From Clostridia bacterium (GTDB lineage Bacteria > Bacillota > Clostridia > Christensenellales > Maliibacteriaceae): a stretch of 10,141 bases of DNA. The notes under the pieces are model-generated. The model saw nothing but the letters and a program-made list of their open reading frames with translations. It was not told the origin of the DNA and ran no database searches. The DNA lies in contig JAGBGW010000311.1 of the NCBI GenBank assembly GCA_017935825.1, forward strand, positions 1 through 10,141. Reading direction: 5' to 3'. The translations under genes and the position numbers were made by a program. Positions 1 through 5,543 of this stretch are shown here, in pieces; position 1 is the stretch's first letter; every line of letters begins with the position of its first letter.

Positions 1-960
1 ATCCGTCGTGCAACCTTGAACAACGAAGACGACATCAGGCGCAAGGACCTGCGGCTTCATGCCAACGTCTGGGTGCGCCGTTCCAACGACGTCATCCCCG
101 AGATCATGGGTCGTGTGGACGATGGCGTGGAGGGCGAAGAAATCGTCACCCCCACCCACTGCCCTGCCTGTGGCGCAAAGCTGGAAAAGATCGGCGCGAT
201 CTTGACCTGCAACAATTCCCTGTCCTGTCCGCCGCAGCTGATCAGCCGCATCGTGCATTTTGCATCCCGTCAGGCGATGGATATCGAGTCCTTCAGCGAC
301 AAGACGGCAGCGCTGCTGTTTGAAAGCCGCGGCATCCATCAGGTGGCGGAGCTTTACGAATTGACGGCAGAAAGCTTTGAAGGTCTGGCAGGCTTTGGTG
401 CAAAGAAGACCGAAAAGCTCCTTGCCCAGATCGAAGAAAGCAAGCACCGCGACCTTGCCCCCTTCCTGTTTGCGCTCGGCATCCCCAACGTGGGCAGAAA
501 GACGGCAAACGATCTGGCTGACGCATTCGGTACTTTGGAAAAGGTTCGTACTGCAACCGCCGAAGAACTTTCCTCTGTGCCCGGCATCGGTGCCGTGGTG
601 GCGGAGGGCATCGTGGAGTTCTTCCGGGATGAGCATATTGCAGGTGGCATCGACGCTCTGCTGCAGGCAGGCGTTGCCCCCGTGGAGCGTGAAGTTCTGA
701 CCGCCGAAGCTGCAGCGGCGCTCCCCCTTGCAGGACAGACGTACGTCCTCACAGGTTCCCTTGAATCGCTGACCCGTGACGAGGCAGGTGCAAGGCTCAC
801 CGCTCTGGGCGCCAAGGTGGCAGGTTCTGTTTCCGCCAAGACGAGCTGCGTTGTGGCAGGTGAAAAGGCAGGCAGCAAGCTTGCAAAGGCCGAAAAACTT
901 GGCGTGAAAGTCATCAATGAAGAAGAATTTCTGATTCTCTTAAAAGAATTGGAGGGATAA
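1..960 (+). CDS. ligA: NAD-dependent DNA ligase LigA, C-terminal part (5' end outside window)
   Basis: LigA seals nicks in duplex DNA using NAD+ in replication and repair. The window opens inside the gene, so only 319 C-terminal residues are visible; the adenylation domain with the catalytic Lys lies upstream. The first residues, IRRATLNNEDDIRRKDLR, and then VIPEI match the end of the OB fold. A Cys4 zinc finger follows at fragment residues 54, 57, 70 and 76 (CPAC, later C-x5-C). A tandem helix-hairpin-helix region spans about 120-207, with GFGAKK, GIPNVGRKTA and VPGIGAVVA. A BRCT domain spans about 240-319, with the typical TGSLESLTRDEA and KTSCVVAGEKAGSKLAKA. The domain order and the run to a TAA stop indicate an intact C terminus. 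The ribosome binding site of the next gene is embedded in the last codons, so the two are likely cotranscribed. Confidence 0.96.
   Translation: MRRATLNNEDDIRRKDLRLHANVWVRRSNDVIPEIMGRVDDGVEGEEIVTPTHCPACGAKLEKIGAILTCNNSLSCPPQLISRIVHFASRQAMDIESFSDKTAALLFESRGIHQVAELYELTAESFEGLAGFGAKKTEKLLAQIEESKHRDLAPFLFALGIPNVGRKTANDLADAFGTLEKVRTATAEELSSVPGIGAVVAEGIVEFFRDEHIAGGIDALLQAGVAPVEREVLTAEAAAALPLAGQTYVLTGSLESLTRDEAGARLTALGAKVAGSVSAKTSCVVAGEKAGSKLAKAEKLGVKVINEEEFLILLKELEG
951..956 (+). promoter_or_regulatory. Ribosome binding site for the AIR-synthase-like gene
   Basis: GGAGGG lies inside the last codons of ligA, 10 bases before the ATG at 967. It fixes the start of the downstream gene and supports translation from a shared ligA transcript. 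Confidence 0.75.
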
Positions 961-966
961 CCTCGC

Positions 967-1944
967 ATGAAACCCGGTAAACTTACCAACGAACAGCTGC
1001 ACGAGGCTGTACTTTCCCATATCGAACCCCAAAGACGGGAAACCAAGATCGGTCCTGCCGTGGGCGAGGACTGCGCGGTGGTGCGCTGGAGCGACGACTA
1101 CGTGGTCATGACCACCGACCCCATCACGGCGGCAAGCGAGGGTGCAGGATCGCTGGCGGTGGAAGTCTGCTGCAACGATATCGCCTCCGCAGGTGCGGAG
1201 CCCGTGGCGCTTCTTTTGACCCTTCTAATCCCTCCCAGCGCCCATATGGCGGACATTGAGGCCATCATGGCGGATGCCCAGGCGGCTGCAGAGCGTGTCC
1301 ATGCGGACATCGTAGGCGGCCACACGGAGGTCACAGACGCGGTCAACCGCATCGTGGTGTCCGTCACAGCCATCGGCCGCGCATCCAAGCGTGTCATCTC
1401 CACTGCAGGGATGAAGCCCGGCGACACCATCGTCATGACCAAGTGGGCAGGTCTGGAAGGTACGCTGATCCTGGCACGCGACTATCGGGAGAAGCTTGAA
1501 AGCATGGTGTCCGATGCGGTACTGGAAGAGGGCATGCGCCTTGCAAGCTGTCTTTCCGTACTGCCCGAAAGCCGTGTTGCGGTGCGCTGCGGCGCAACCG
1601 CCATGCACGATATCACCGAAGGCGGTGTCTACGGCGCGGTGTGGGAGCTTGCCAACGCATCCTCCTGCGGCGCTGTCATCGACCGCGACGCCATTCCGCT
1701 TTTATCAAGCACCCGTCAGATTTGCAAAAAGATCGGCACCGACCCCTATCGGCTGATCTCCAGCGGCTGTCTTCTGATCGCCTGTCCCGATGGAGAAAAG
1801 CTATGTGCCGCGCTGCAGGAAAAGCACATCCCCTGCGCTGTCATCGGCCACGCCACCGACGGCGACATTCTCTTAAAGACTCCTGAGGGTCTCTTCCCCC
1901 TCGATCCGCCCGGTGCGGACGAGATTTACAGCATCGACCTGTAA
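967..1944 (+). CDS. AIR synthase-related (PurM/HypE-like) protein
   Basis: A 325-residue protein of the PurM/HypE/SelD/ThiL ATP-binding superfamily. Visible family signatures are GEDCAVV near the N terminus, VMTTDPIT, a CCNDIASAGAEPVALLL segment, DIVGGHTEVT, and the C-domain motif MHDITEGGVYGAVWELAN followed by the SSGCLLIA strand. These match the HypE-type two-domain layout. HypE proper ends in a Cys that becomes carbamoylated and cyanated during hydrogenase maturation. This protein ends YSIDL with no C-terminal Cys, and no hyp genes are near it, so a hydrogenase-maturation role is unlikely. The true substrate is unknown. It starts 7 bases after the ligA stop with a good ribosome binding site and is followed directly by a terminator, so it is probably the last gene of the ligA transcript. 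Family assignment is firm; function is open. Confidence 0.9.
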   Translation: MKPGKLTNEQLHEAVLSHIEPQRRETKIGPAVGEDCAVVRWSDDYVVMTTDPITAASEGAGSLAVEVCCNDIASAGAEPVALLLTLLIPPSAHMADIEAIMADAQAAAERVHADIVGGHTEVTDAVNRIVVSVTAIGRASKRVISTAGMKPGDTIVMTKWAGLEGTLILARDYREKLESMVSDAVLEEGMRLASCLSVLPESRVAVRCGATAMHDITEGGVYGAVWELANASSCGAVIDRDAIPLLSSTRQICKKIGTDPYRLISSGCLLIACPDGEKLCAALQEKHIPCAVIGHATDGDILLKTPEGLFPLDPPGADEIYSIDL

Positions 1945-1959
1945 GACATCGAAACCCAC

Positions 1960-1992
1960 AAAGAAGCAGTAAATCACTGCTTCTTTTTGTTT
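1960..1992 (+). terminator. Intrinsic terminator of the ligA/AIR-synthase transcript
   Basis: A perfect 11-bp stem (AAAGAAGCAGT, 1960-1970, with ACTGCTTCTTT, 1976-1986) encloses a 5-base loop. It runs into a T-rich tail, 15 bases after the stop codon. Confidence 0.9.
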
Positions 1993-2061
1993 GCATAACG
2001 TACATCACAAGCGGCTGACAGCGACAATGGCGGCAGCGGTTTGGTTCAGCGTATGCAGTGC

Positions 2062-2080
2062 GGGCGACCATTGGTCGCCC
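2062..2080. repeat. Perfect hairpin GGGCGACCA-T-TGGTCGCCC with CCCTAC edge
   Basis: Nine-base arms pair perfectly around a single base; the right arm runs into CTACGG, giving the CCCCTACG boundary shared by the other hairpins nearby. With a one-base spacer, a cruciform would need to open the innermost pairs. Confidence 0.8.
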
Positions 2081-2093
2081 CTACGGCAAGGCA

Positions 2094-2164
2094 AGACGAC
2101 CATACGATTCACATTCATCCCAACAATCGCCACGCACGGGAGGGCTCGGCGGCGCTCCCCTACA
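2094..2164 (+). repeat. 71-bp hairpin repeat, copy 1
   Basis: Starts AGACGACCATACGA and ends CTCCCCTACA. It is identical at 70 of 71 positions to the copy at 2339-2409. The single difference (G for C near the end) shortens the stem to GGGAG/CTCCC in this copy. Confidence 0.9.
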
Positions 2165-2188
2165 ATATATGAACAAACACCGCACCTC

Positions 2189-2246
2189 GTAGGGGCGGCA
2201 ATCTGCCGCCCGCAATGTCATGGATAAGAAACAAACGTTTGCGGAC
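2189..2246 (+). repeat. 58-bp hairpin repeat, copy 1
   Basis: Begins GTAGGGGCGGCA. The hairpin GGGCGGCA-atc-TGCCGCCC is followed by about 35 conserved bases ending GTTTGCGGAC. It matches 56 of 58 bases in the copy at 2426-2483; one of the two differences is in the loop. Confidence 0.9.
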
Positions 2247-2264
2247 AGCCCGGGAGGGCTGTCC
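2243..2264. repeat. Hairpin GGACAGCCC-ggga-GGGCTGTCC
   Basis: A perfect 9-bp stem with a 4-base loop overlaps the end of the 58-bp repeat and is followed by CTACGA, giving the CCCTAC edge again. The equivalent place after the second 58-bp copy has a different, weaker stem (GGACG ... CGTCC) with the same CCCTACG boundary. Confidence 0.8.
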
Positions 2265-2290
2265 CTACGAACGTTGGATAAACCGTTTTT

Positions 2291-2316
2291 GTCATCCTGA
2301 GCGAAGTCGAAGGATC
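2291..2316 (+). repeat. GTCATCCTGAGCGAAGTCGAAGGATC element, copy 1
   Basis: A 26-base imperfect inverted repeat whose ATCCT and AGGAT ends pair. An identical 26-base copy lies at 3371-3396, and a related, longer-armed variant in reverse orientation runs off the window end at 10115. I recognise it from memory as a short interspersed repeat common in bacterial genomes; its function is unknown. Both internal copies are preceded by a T run. Confidence 0.85.
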
Positions 2317-2338
2317 TCCAAATTTTCACACCGTTGTC

Positions 2339-2409
2339 AGACGACCATACGATTCACATTCATCCCAACAATCGCCACGCACGGGAGGGCTCGGCGGCCC
2401 TCCCCTACA
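2339..2409 (+). repeat. 71-bp hairpin repeat, copy 2
   Basis: Almost identical to 2094-2164. This copy has a perfect 8-bp stem, GGGAGGGC (2383-2390) with GCCCTCCC (2397-2404), and ends in CCCTACA. Confidence 0.9.
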
Positions 2410-2425
2410 GAATTTGGAATACGTA

Positions 2426-2483
2426 GTAGGGGCGGCAACCTGCCGCCCGCAATGTCATGGATAAGAAGCAAACGTTTGCGGAC
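2426..2483 (+). repeat. 58-bp hairpin repeat, copy 2
   Basis: The second copy of the 2189-2246 repeat; the stem GGGCGGCA/TGCCGCCC is fully conserved around an ACC loop. It is followed by GGACG ... CGTCCCTACG. Confidence 0.9.
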
Positions 2484-2527
2484 GCCGCAGGAGCGACGTC
2501 CCTACGCAGACGCTCGCACGACCACAC

Positions 2528-2560
2528 GCGAAAACACTTTCCACCCGGGGAAGTGTTTTT
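2528..2560 (-). terminator. Probable terminator of the membrane protein gene
   Basis: The arms AAAACACTT (2531-2539) and AAGTGTTTT (2551-2559) form a 9-bp hairpin immediately after the minus-strand stop codon at 2561. On the minus strand the stem ends in only four Ts; on the plus strand the T run is longer. It may therefore act in both directions. Confidence 0.65.
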
Positions 2561-3211
2561 TTACTGTCCTTTTTCTTTCAGTTTTCCGACATACCCCTGC
2601 ATGACGTACATCACCACAAGGTAGATCAGGAGGCTGTTGATGATGTACACCTCGCTGACGGCGGAGGCGCCCACGTAGGATGCAGGGTCGATGACCCAGC
2701 GAAGGAAAAACGACGCAGAGCAAATGACAAAGCTGATCAGACCAAGAGAGAAAATGCCCAAAAAGCGATCGGCTTTGCGCAGTTTCCACGAATAGACGAG
2801 AAGCCCCACGATATAGCCTGCCCATGCGGCAGCGGTAAGGTAATCATGCATGTAGTTAAAAAACGTGATGCACTGCAGGTTTTGCTTGGCAGGAAAGAGC
2901 ATACATCCCACGAACACCAGCACGATGTGGATGAACAGGTACACCATAAATGCCCGCTGCTGTTTGGCGGTCAATGGGCTTGTGCAAAGCAGCCGATGGG
3001 TCAGATACGCGATGACCCCCATCACCAGCAGCGACCAGATCAGCGCCGCCACCCAGTGCCCGTGCACCCAGATGATGCGCGAGATGGAGGTGTAAAGCGG
3101 GCTTTCGGTGGAGATCTGGATAAAGGCAAACGACAAAAGCGGCACAGCCACAAGCCCTGCCAAAATAGCAAATTCCGCCGATTCCATCGCTTTTTTCAGT
3201 TTGTTTTTCAT
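2561..3211 (-). CDS. Six-helix integral membrane protein, possibly DUF998-like
   Basis: A 216-residue, strongly hydrophobic protein with about six predicted membrane segments at roughly residues 12-32, 42-65, 84-105, 118-138, 150-170 and 185-205. Short polar loops and a basic C-terminal tail (GKLKEKG) separate and follow them. HGHW, between the first and second helices, and a MHDY motif in the fourth are the notable polar signatures. The six-helix layout resembles small DUF998-type proteins, but that is a weak resemblance and no activity is assigned. The ATG at 3211 is chosen because GAGGTGA lies 5 bases upstream. The same frame is open for another 50 codons, but that extension is encoded by an intergenic repeat. 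It is monocistronic, between repeat clusters. Confidence 0.8.
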   Translation of the reverse strand: MKNKLKKAMESAEFAILAGLVAVPLLSFAFIQISTESPLYTSISRIIWVHGHWVAALIWSLLVMGVIAYLTHRLLCTSPLTAKQQRAFMVYLFIHIVLVFVGCMLFPAKQNLQCITFFNYMHDYLTAAAWAGYIVGLLVYSWKLRKADRFLGIFSLGLISFVICSASFFLRWVIDPASYVGASAVSEVYIINSLLIYLVVMYVMQGYVGKLKEKGQ

Positions 3212-3216
3212 CAAAA

Positions 3217-3223
3217 TCACCTC
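3217..3223 (-). promoter_or_regulatory. Ribosome binding site of the membrane protein gene
   Basis: GAGGTGA on the minus strand, 5 bases before the ATG at 3211. It decides against the in-frame upstream ATG at 3361. Confidence 0.7.
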
Positions 3224-3278
3224 ATCATAGTTTGTCCCGTTTCGGGGTGGGTATGCAGCACCACCGCAGGGATGTGTC

Positions 3279-3349
3279 AGACGACTATGCGATATACACG
3301 CATCCCAACATTCCCCATGCACGGGAGGGCTCGGCGGCCCTCCCCTACA
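3279..3349 (+). repeat. 71-bp hairpin repeat, copy 3 (diverged)
   Basis: Starts AGACGACTATGCGA and ends CCCTCCCCTACA. The stem GGGAGGGC/GCCCTCCC is preserved and most differences from copy 2 lie in the leader. Same orientation as copies 1 and 2. Confidence 0.85.
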
Positions 3350-3370
3350 GGTGTTTGTCACACCATTTTT

Positions 3371-3396
3371 GTCATCCTGAGCGAAGTCGAAGGATC
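3371..3396 (+). repeat. GTCATCCTGAGCGAAGTCGAAGGATC element, copy 2
   Basis: Identical over 26 bases to 2291-2316 and also preceded by a T run. The downstream flanks (AATTTT.., ACCG, then GACGACCAT) are similar too, so the two copies share a longer block. Confidence 0.85.
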
Positions 3397-3417
3397 ACTA
3401 ATTTTTATACCGATGTT

Positions 3418-3484
3418 GGACGACCATGCGACCGTGTTTTCCATCGACTGATACGTAGGGTCGCCGAGGGCGTCGACCCCTACA
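3418..3484 (+). repeat. GGACGACCATGCGA module with GTAGGG...CCCTAC hairpin
   Basis: Begins GGACGACCATGCGACCGTG. Its hairpin pairs GTAGGGTCG (from 3454) with CGACCCCTAC (to 3483), with one bulged base. It shares its leader with the 71-bp modules but has a different stem. Confidence 0.75.
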
Positions 3485-3492
3485 GCATGGTT

Positions 3493-3576
3493 GGACGACC
3501 ATGCGATCGTGTTTCCTCATCGTTCGATACGGCGGCACCAGCATACCCTAAAGGGCACGCGAGCCCCTGCCCTACA
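3493..3576 (+). repeat. GGACGACCATGCGA module ending GCCCTACA
   Basis: The leader GGACGACCATGCGATCGTG is nearly identical to that at 3418. The 3' part can pair AGGGC with GCCCT and ends in CCCTACA. Confidence 0.7.
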
Positions 3577-3620
3577 ATGCATGAACCTACACCATGCCAC
3601 CGACCGATAAGGCCCGTCCG

Positions 3621-4367
3621 CTACAGGTCCATCAGCAGGTCGTTGAGGCTGTCTGTGCGCTGGGAGTAGTTCAGGGCAGGGTTGTCGAAGGGCTTGGGTT
3701 CCTGTTTTGGTCGAAATTCGCTTTCGTCGGGCTTTCCTGTCTTGTACCAGTTGCGAAGGATCCCACGGATGTAGGCGATGTTGACCTTGCCCTCTTTGAC
3801 GGCGCAGGAAATGGCACGGGAAAGCCAGTCGTCACCGTACTGTTTGGACAAAGCACCAAAGTTCTCCTTCACCACCTGCTCATGATCATCAGCGTAGAGA
3901 CGATATCTGTCGATCAAATAATCAAGTTCACTAAAATCCTGCATATCATCACCATCATCATCGCCCTTCGATGCAGCTGTTGCAGTTGTGGTTGTGGTTG
4001 TGGTTGTAGTTGCGGTTGAAGTTGCGGTTGCAGTTGCAGTTGCAGTTGGCATCGTTTGCATTGGTTCTTCCTGCAGGTCCTCGTCTTTGCATTGCTGTGC
4101 ATCACTTTGCTTTGCACGATCCCAGCGGCTCCTTGCAGCAGCACGGCGATCGCTGCAGATTTTCTCATAGCGTTCCTTATCCCGATCCATCTTGCTGATC
4201 ATCATGGAATACAAAATGCCCATCCAGCCATCCACCTGCTGTTCCTCCCCCGTGCACACATAGTCGCGCAGCAGGCGGATCATTCTGCCAAATTCCGCAT
4301 CATCGACTTTATCCAGTGCGTTGAGGTCGTCAATATAGAACATGATCCCAGGTCTTTCTTTCTGCAT
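3621..4367 (-). CDS. DnaD-domain replication-type protein with Thr/Ala linker
   Basis: A 248-residue protein in three parts. The N-terminal segment (about 1-85), with MFYIDDLNAL and FGRMIRLLRDYVCTG followed by a charged RRAAARSRWDR stretch, resembles the N-terminal modules (DUF6291-like) of phage-type replication proteins. Residues 108-132 are almost only Thr and Ala, followed by an acidic KGDDDGDD run: a flexible linker. Residues about 148-212 form a DnaD/DnaB_2 domain with the diagnostic AYIRGILRNWYKTGK (Y-x-x-x-I-x-x-x-W). DnaD proteins take part in primosome assembly and DNA remodelling, and this arrangement is often found in phages and mobile elements. No other phage gene lies nearby, so it is either a solitary chromosomal homologue or a prophage relic. 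The ATG at 4367 is favoured over one 8 codons later by AGGAGA 7 bases upstream. Confidence 0.85.
   Translation of the reverse strand: MQKERPGIMFYIDDLNALDKVDDAEFGRMIRLLRDYVCTGEEQQVDGWMGILYSMMISKMDRDKERYEKICSDRRAAARSRWDRAKQSDAQQCKDEDLQEEPMQTMPTATATATATSTATTTTTTTTTATAASKGDDDGDDMQDFSELDYLIDRYRLYADDHEQVVKENFGALSKQYGDDWLSRAISCAVKEGKVNIAYIRGILRNWYKTGKPDESEFRPKQEPKPFDNPALNYSQRTDSLNDLLMDL
3972..4046 (-). repeat. Hexanucleotide-type tandem repeat encoding the Thr/Ala tract
   Basis: About a dozen degenerate GTTGNN hexamers (plus-strand reading) lie in tandem inside the DnaD-like gene and encode 25 Thr/Ala residues with a single Ser. Gains or losses of a unit would change linker length by two residues without shifting frame. 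Confidence 0.8.
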
Positions 4368-4467
4368 GATAGTTTCTCCTTTTGCTTTTTGGTGGAACCA
4401 TTATCGCAGAAAGACGCTTGTCCGCATAGCCTGATACAGGAAAATCCGTGGATTATCACAAGGAAAT

Positions 4468-4473
4468 AGTATA
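4468..4473 (-). promoter_or_regulatory. Possible -10 box of the DnaD-like gene
   Basis: TATACT on the minus strand, about 100 bases before the start codon. It is preceded by the near-palindrome CCATTGCATGCTATGG (4475-4490), which sits where a -35 spacer or operator would be. No good -35 box is seen. The rest of 4381-4511 holds only a small palindrome (4443-4454) and nothing coding. Confidence 0.35.
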
Positions 4474-4511
4474 ACCATAGCATGCAATGGTTGATGGTAC
4501 AACTTAAAAAA

Positions 4512-4552
4512 GCGTAAACAAAACAGCACCATCCAAAAAGAATGATGCTGTC
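4512..4552 (-). terminator. Terminator downstream of the P-II remnant
   Basis: On the minus strand, ACAGCA (mismatch) CAT pairs with ATG (mismatch) TGCTGT around a loop containing TTCTTTTT. The stem is followed by TTTTGTTT. It lies 14 bases beyond the stop codon at 4566 and so looks like the original terminator of the decayed gene. Confidence 0.6.
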
Positions 4553-4565
4553 ATTTGCTCTGCGT

Positions 4566-4778
4566 TCAGTCTTCTTTTTTCTTTAGATCTGCGGATACGT
4601 GCAGACCTGCCACCGATTCAACAGGCAGGGAGAAGCAAATGCCCCTACCTGCGGAGGTGATGCCGTGCTTTTCGCAGATGGAGGTCATGATGTTTTGTCC
4701 GATCCGATTCCTGCGCATCCGTCCGTTCCTTCCGCAAAAAAACGAATCATATAGATATCCATTCATGATTATATTCAT
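4566..4778 (-). pseudogene. Remnant of a P-II-like nitrogen regulatory protein gene (C terminus only)
   Basis: The last 45 or so codons read NIMTSICEKHGI, SAGRGICFSLPVESVAGL and a charged tail LKKKED. This closely fits the end of clostridial P-II (GlnB/GlnK-like) trimeric sensor proteins, where a helix plus a GRGIxFSLPVxxVxGL strand closes the fold. A whole P-II protein has about 105-115 residues. Here the upstream codons (MNIIMNGYLYDSF, then GRNGRMRRN) do not fit, and the region carrying the T-loop is absent. A neighbouring frame at about 4712-4744 reads FVFLRKERTDAQ, which could be a frameshifted piece of the preceding strand and helix. No ribosome binding site fits the first ATG. I read it as a 5'-deleted, probably frameshifted relic; a short expressed protein is less likely. 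Confidence 0.6.
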
Positions 4779-4786
4779 TCATGATT
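4755..4786. repeat. Tandem 16-bp direct repeat (two units)
   Basis: ATATCCATTCATGATT (4755-4770) is followed directly by ATATTCATTCATGATT (4771-4786); 15 of 16 bases match. It lies in the AT-rich gap between the P-II remnant and the SanA-like gene, at the broken end of the remnant. The rest of the gap (to 4856) shows no clear terminator or gene. Confidence 0.8.
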
Positions 4787-4856
4787 GTAATCATTATATA
4801 AGTTATCATCGTTAAGAACCCGTTAAAGATGCAAATATCGGTCATATTTATATCGA

Positions 4857-5477
4857 TCAAATGTTTTTGATATCCGCGCTTTCGGGGCGCAGGATGACGG
4901 CGATGAAGTCCTTGACCCGTGCAAGGGATTCGCGAAACTGGTCTTCCATGGGCTTGGAGTAGTCCCGAAGGCTTGCCGATACGCCGACGGCATCCAGCTT
5001 CATTGCGCGTGCGATGTAGATGGAGCGAAAAAGATGATACCGCTGTGTGACGATGATCACGCGGCTGTTGGGAGCAAATTCCGCCATGCGGTACATGGAG
5101 TCGTAGGTGGAAATGCCCCGATGGTCCAGCACGATGTCCTCCCGCGGCACACCGCAGGCCACCGCATAGTCGCACATCACCTGGGGCTCGTTGTAGTCGT
5201 CGGCGCGGTGGTCGCCGCTCATGATGATCTTATCGGCAGCCCCCTGTTCATACAGTTCCACCGCCGTGAGGATGCGATCCTCCAGCATGTGGCTTGGGTA
5301 TGCATTGTCAATGACGGAGGCGCCAAGGACGAGAATGTAATCCGCCCCCTCCTGCGCGCGGTCGTTCGGCACGATCCGCGACATGGTGGACAACACCACC
5401 GCCGCATTGATGATGACGATACTGGCAAGCACCGCCGCAAGGAATATCCCTGCCGCGTGCATGATTTTTGCAAACAT
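4857..5477 (-). CDS. SanA/YdcF-family (DUF218) membrane-anchored protein
   Basis: A 206-residue protein with one N-terminal membrane anchor (about residues 8-29), followed by a DUF218 domain exposed outside the membrane. Conserved blocks are DYILVLGASV (46-55), EDRILTAVELYEQGAADKII (66-85), MSGDH, YNEP (95-98), EDIVLDHRGISTYDSMYR (113-130) and VTQRYHLFRSIYIARAM (143-159). The YNEP, DIVLD and TQRYH pattern is closest to E. coli SanA, which affects envelope permeability to vancomycin; the biochemical activity is not established. Three in-frame ATGs exist (5507, 5495, 5477). I chose 5477 because AAGGAA lies 8 bases upstream and because the extended -10 at 5509-5517 would start transcription near 5502, downstream of the first ATG. 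It is transcribed divergently from nudC. Confidence 0.88.
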   Translation of the reverse strand: MFAKIMHAAGIFLAAVLASIVIINAAVVLSTMSRIVPNDRAQEGADYILVLGASVIDNAYPSHMLEDRILTAVELYEQGAADKIIMSGDHRADDYNEPQVMCDYAVACGVPREDIVLDHRGISTYDSMYRMAEFAPNSRVIIVTQRYHLFRSIYIARAMKLDAVGVSASLRDYSKPMEDQFRESLARVKDFIAVILRPESADIKNI

Positions 5478-5508
5478 AAAGCAATTCCTTTCCATTCGTG
5501 ACCTCATC

Positions 5509-5517
5509 AGTATAACA
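5509..5517 (-). promoter_or_regulatory. Extended -10 promoter of the SanA-like gene
   Basis: TGTTATACT on the minus strand is a TGn-TATACT extended -10 element about 35 bases before the chosen start codon. No convincing -35 box is seen at 17 bases, as is usual for extended -10 promoters. Confidence 0.55.
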
Positions 5518-5543
5518 TTTTTTGCGCGGAATAGGTGCAATTA

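Larger units (their letters stand above)
1993..2525. repeat. Cluster of intergenic hairpin repeats (gene-free stretch)
   Basis: No credible gene lies here. The stretch is an assembly of short repeat modules, listed separately: a perfect palindrome (2062-2080), two copies of a 71-bp module (2094-2164, 2339-2409), two copies of a 58-bp module (2189-2246, 2426-2483), hairpins at 2243-2264 and about 2481-2500, and one GTCATCCTGAGCG-type element (2291-2316). The order 71-bp then 58-bp module occurs twice, with an offset of 237-245 bp, so part of the cluster is probably a tandem duplication. The first 65 bases, before the palindrome, show nothing recognisable. Arg/Pro-rich reading frames here are artefacts of the GC-rich stems. 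Confidence 0.85.
3225..3600. repeat. Second cluster of intergenic hairpin repeats (gene-free stretch)
   Basis: No gene is supported here. It contains a third copy of the 71-bp module (3279-3349), the second GTCATCCTGAGCG element (3371-3396), and two related modules starting GGACGACCATGCGA (3418-3484 and 3493-3576). About 50 bases before the first module hold part of the leader of the membrane protein gene. No clear terminator was found for the DnaD-like gene that ends at 3621. Confidence 0.8.

Noticed and set aside
354..1046. Minus-strand open frame of 230 codons opposite ligA
   Set aside because: Ser/Ala/Pro-rich shadow of ligA with no family features; ligA is unmistakable on the other strand.
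1994..2012. Short similarity between GCATAACGTACATCAC here and GCATGACGTACATCAC in the membrane gene (2599)
   Set aside because: Only about 16 bases match with one mismatch; a chance match or minor duplication cannot be told apart, and nothing else aligns.
2062..2505. CRISPR array
   Set aside because: Repeat units are unequal (58 and 71 bp), spacing is irregular, stems differ in sequence, and no cas gene is present.
3212..3361. Fifty-codon N-terminal extension of the membrane protein
   Set aside because: It is encoded largely by the 71-bp repeat (Arg/Gly/Pro-rich), while a good ribosome binding site precedes the ATG at 3211.
2846..3451. Plus-strand open frame of 201 codons
   Set aside because: It runs antisense through the membrane protein gene into the repeat cluster and has a repeat-derived tail.
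4381..4511. Riboswitch or structured leader upstream of the DnaD-like gene
   Set aside because: Only small isolated palindromes were found, with no conserved aptamer pattern I recognise.
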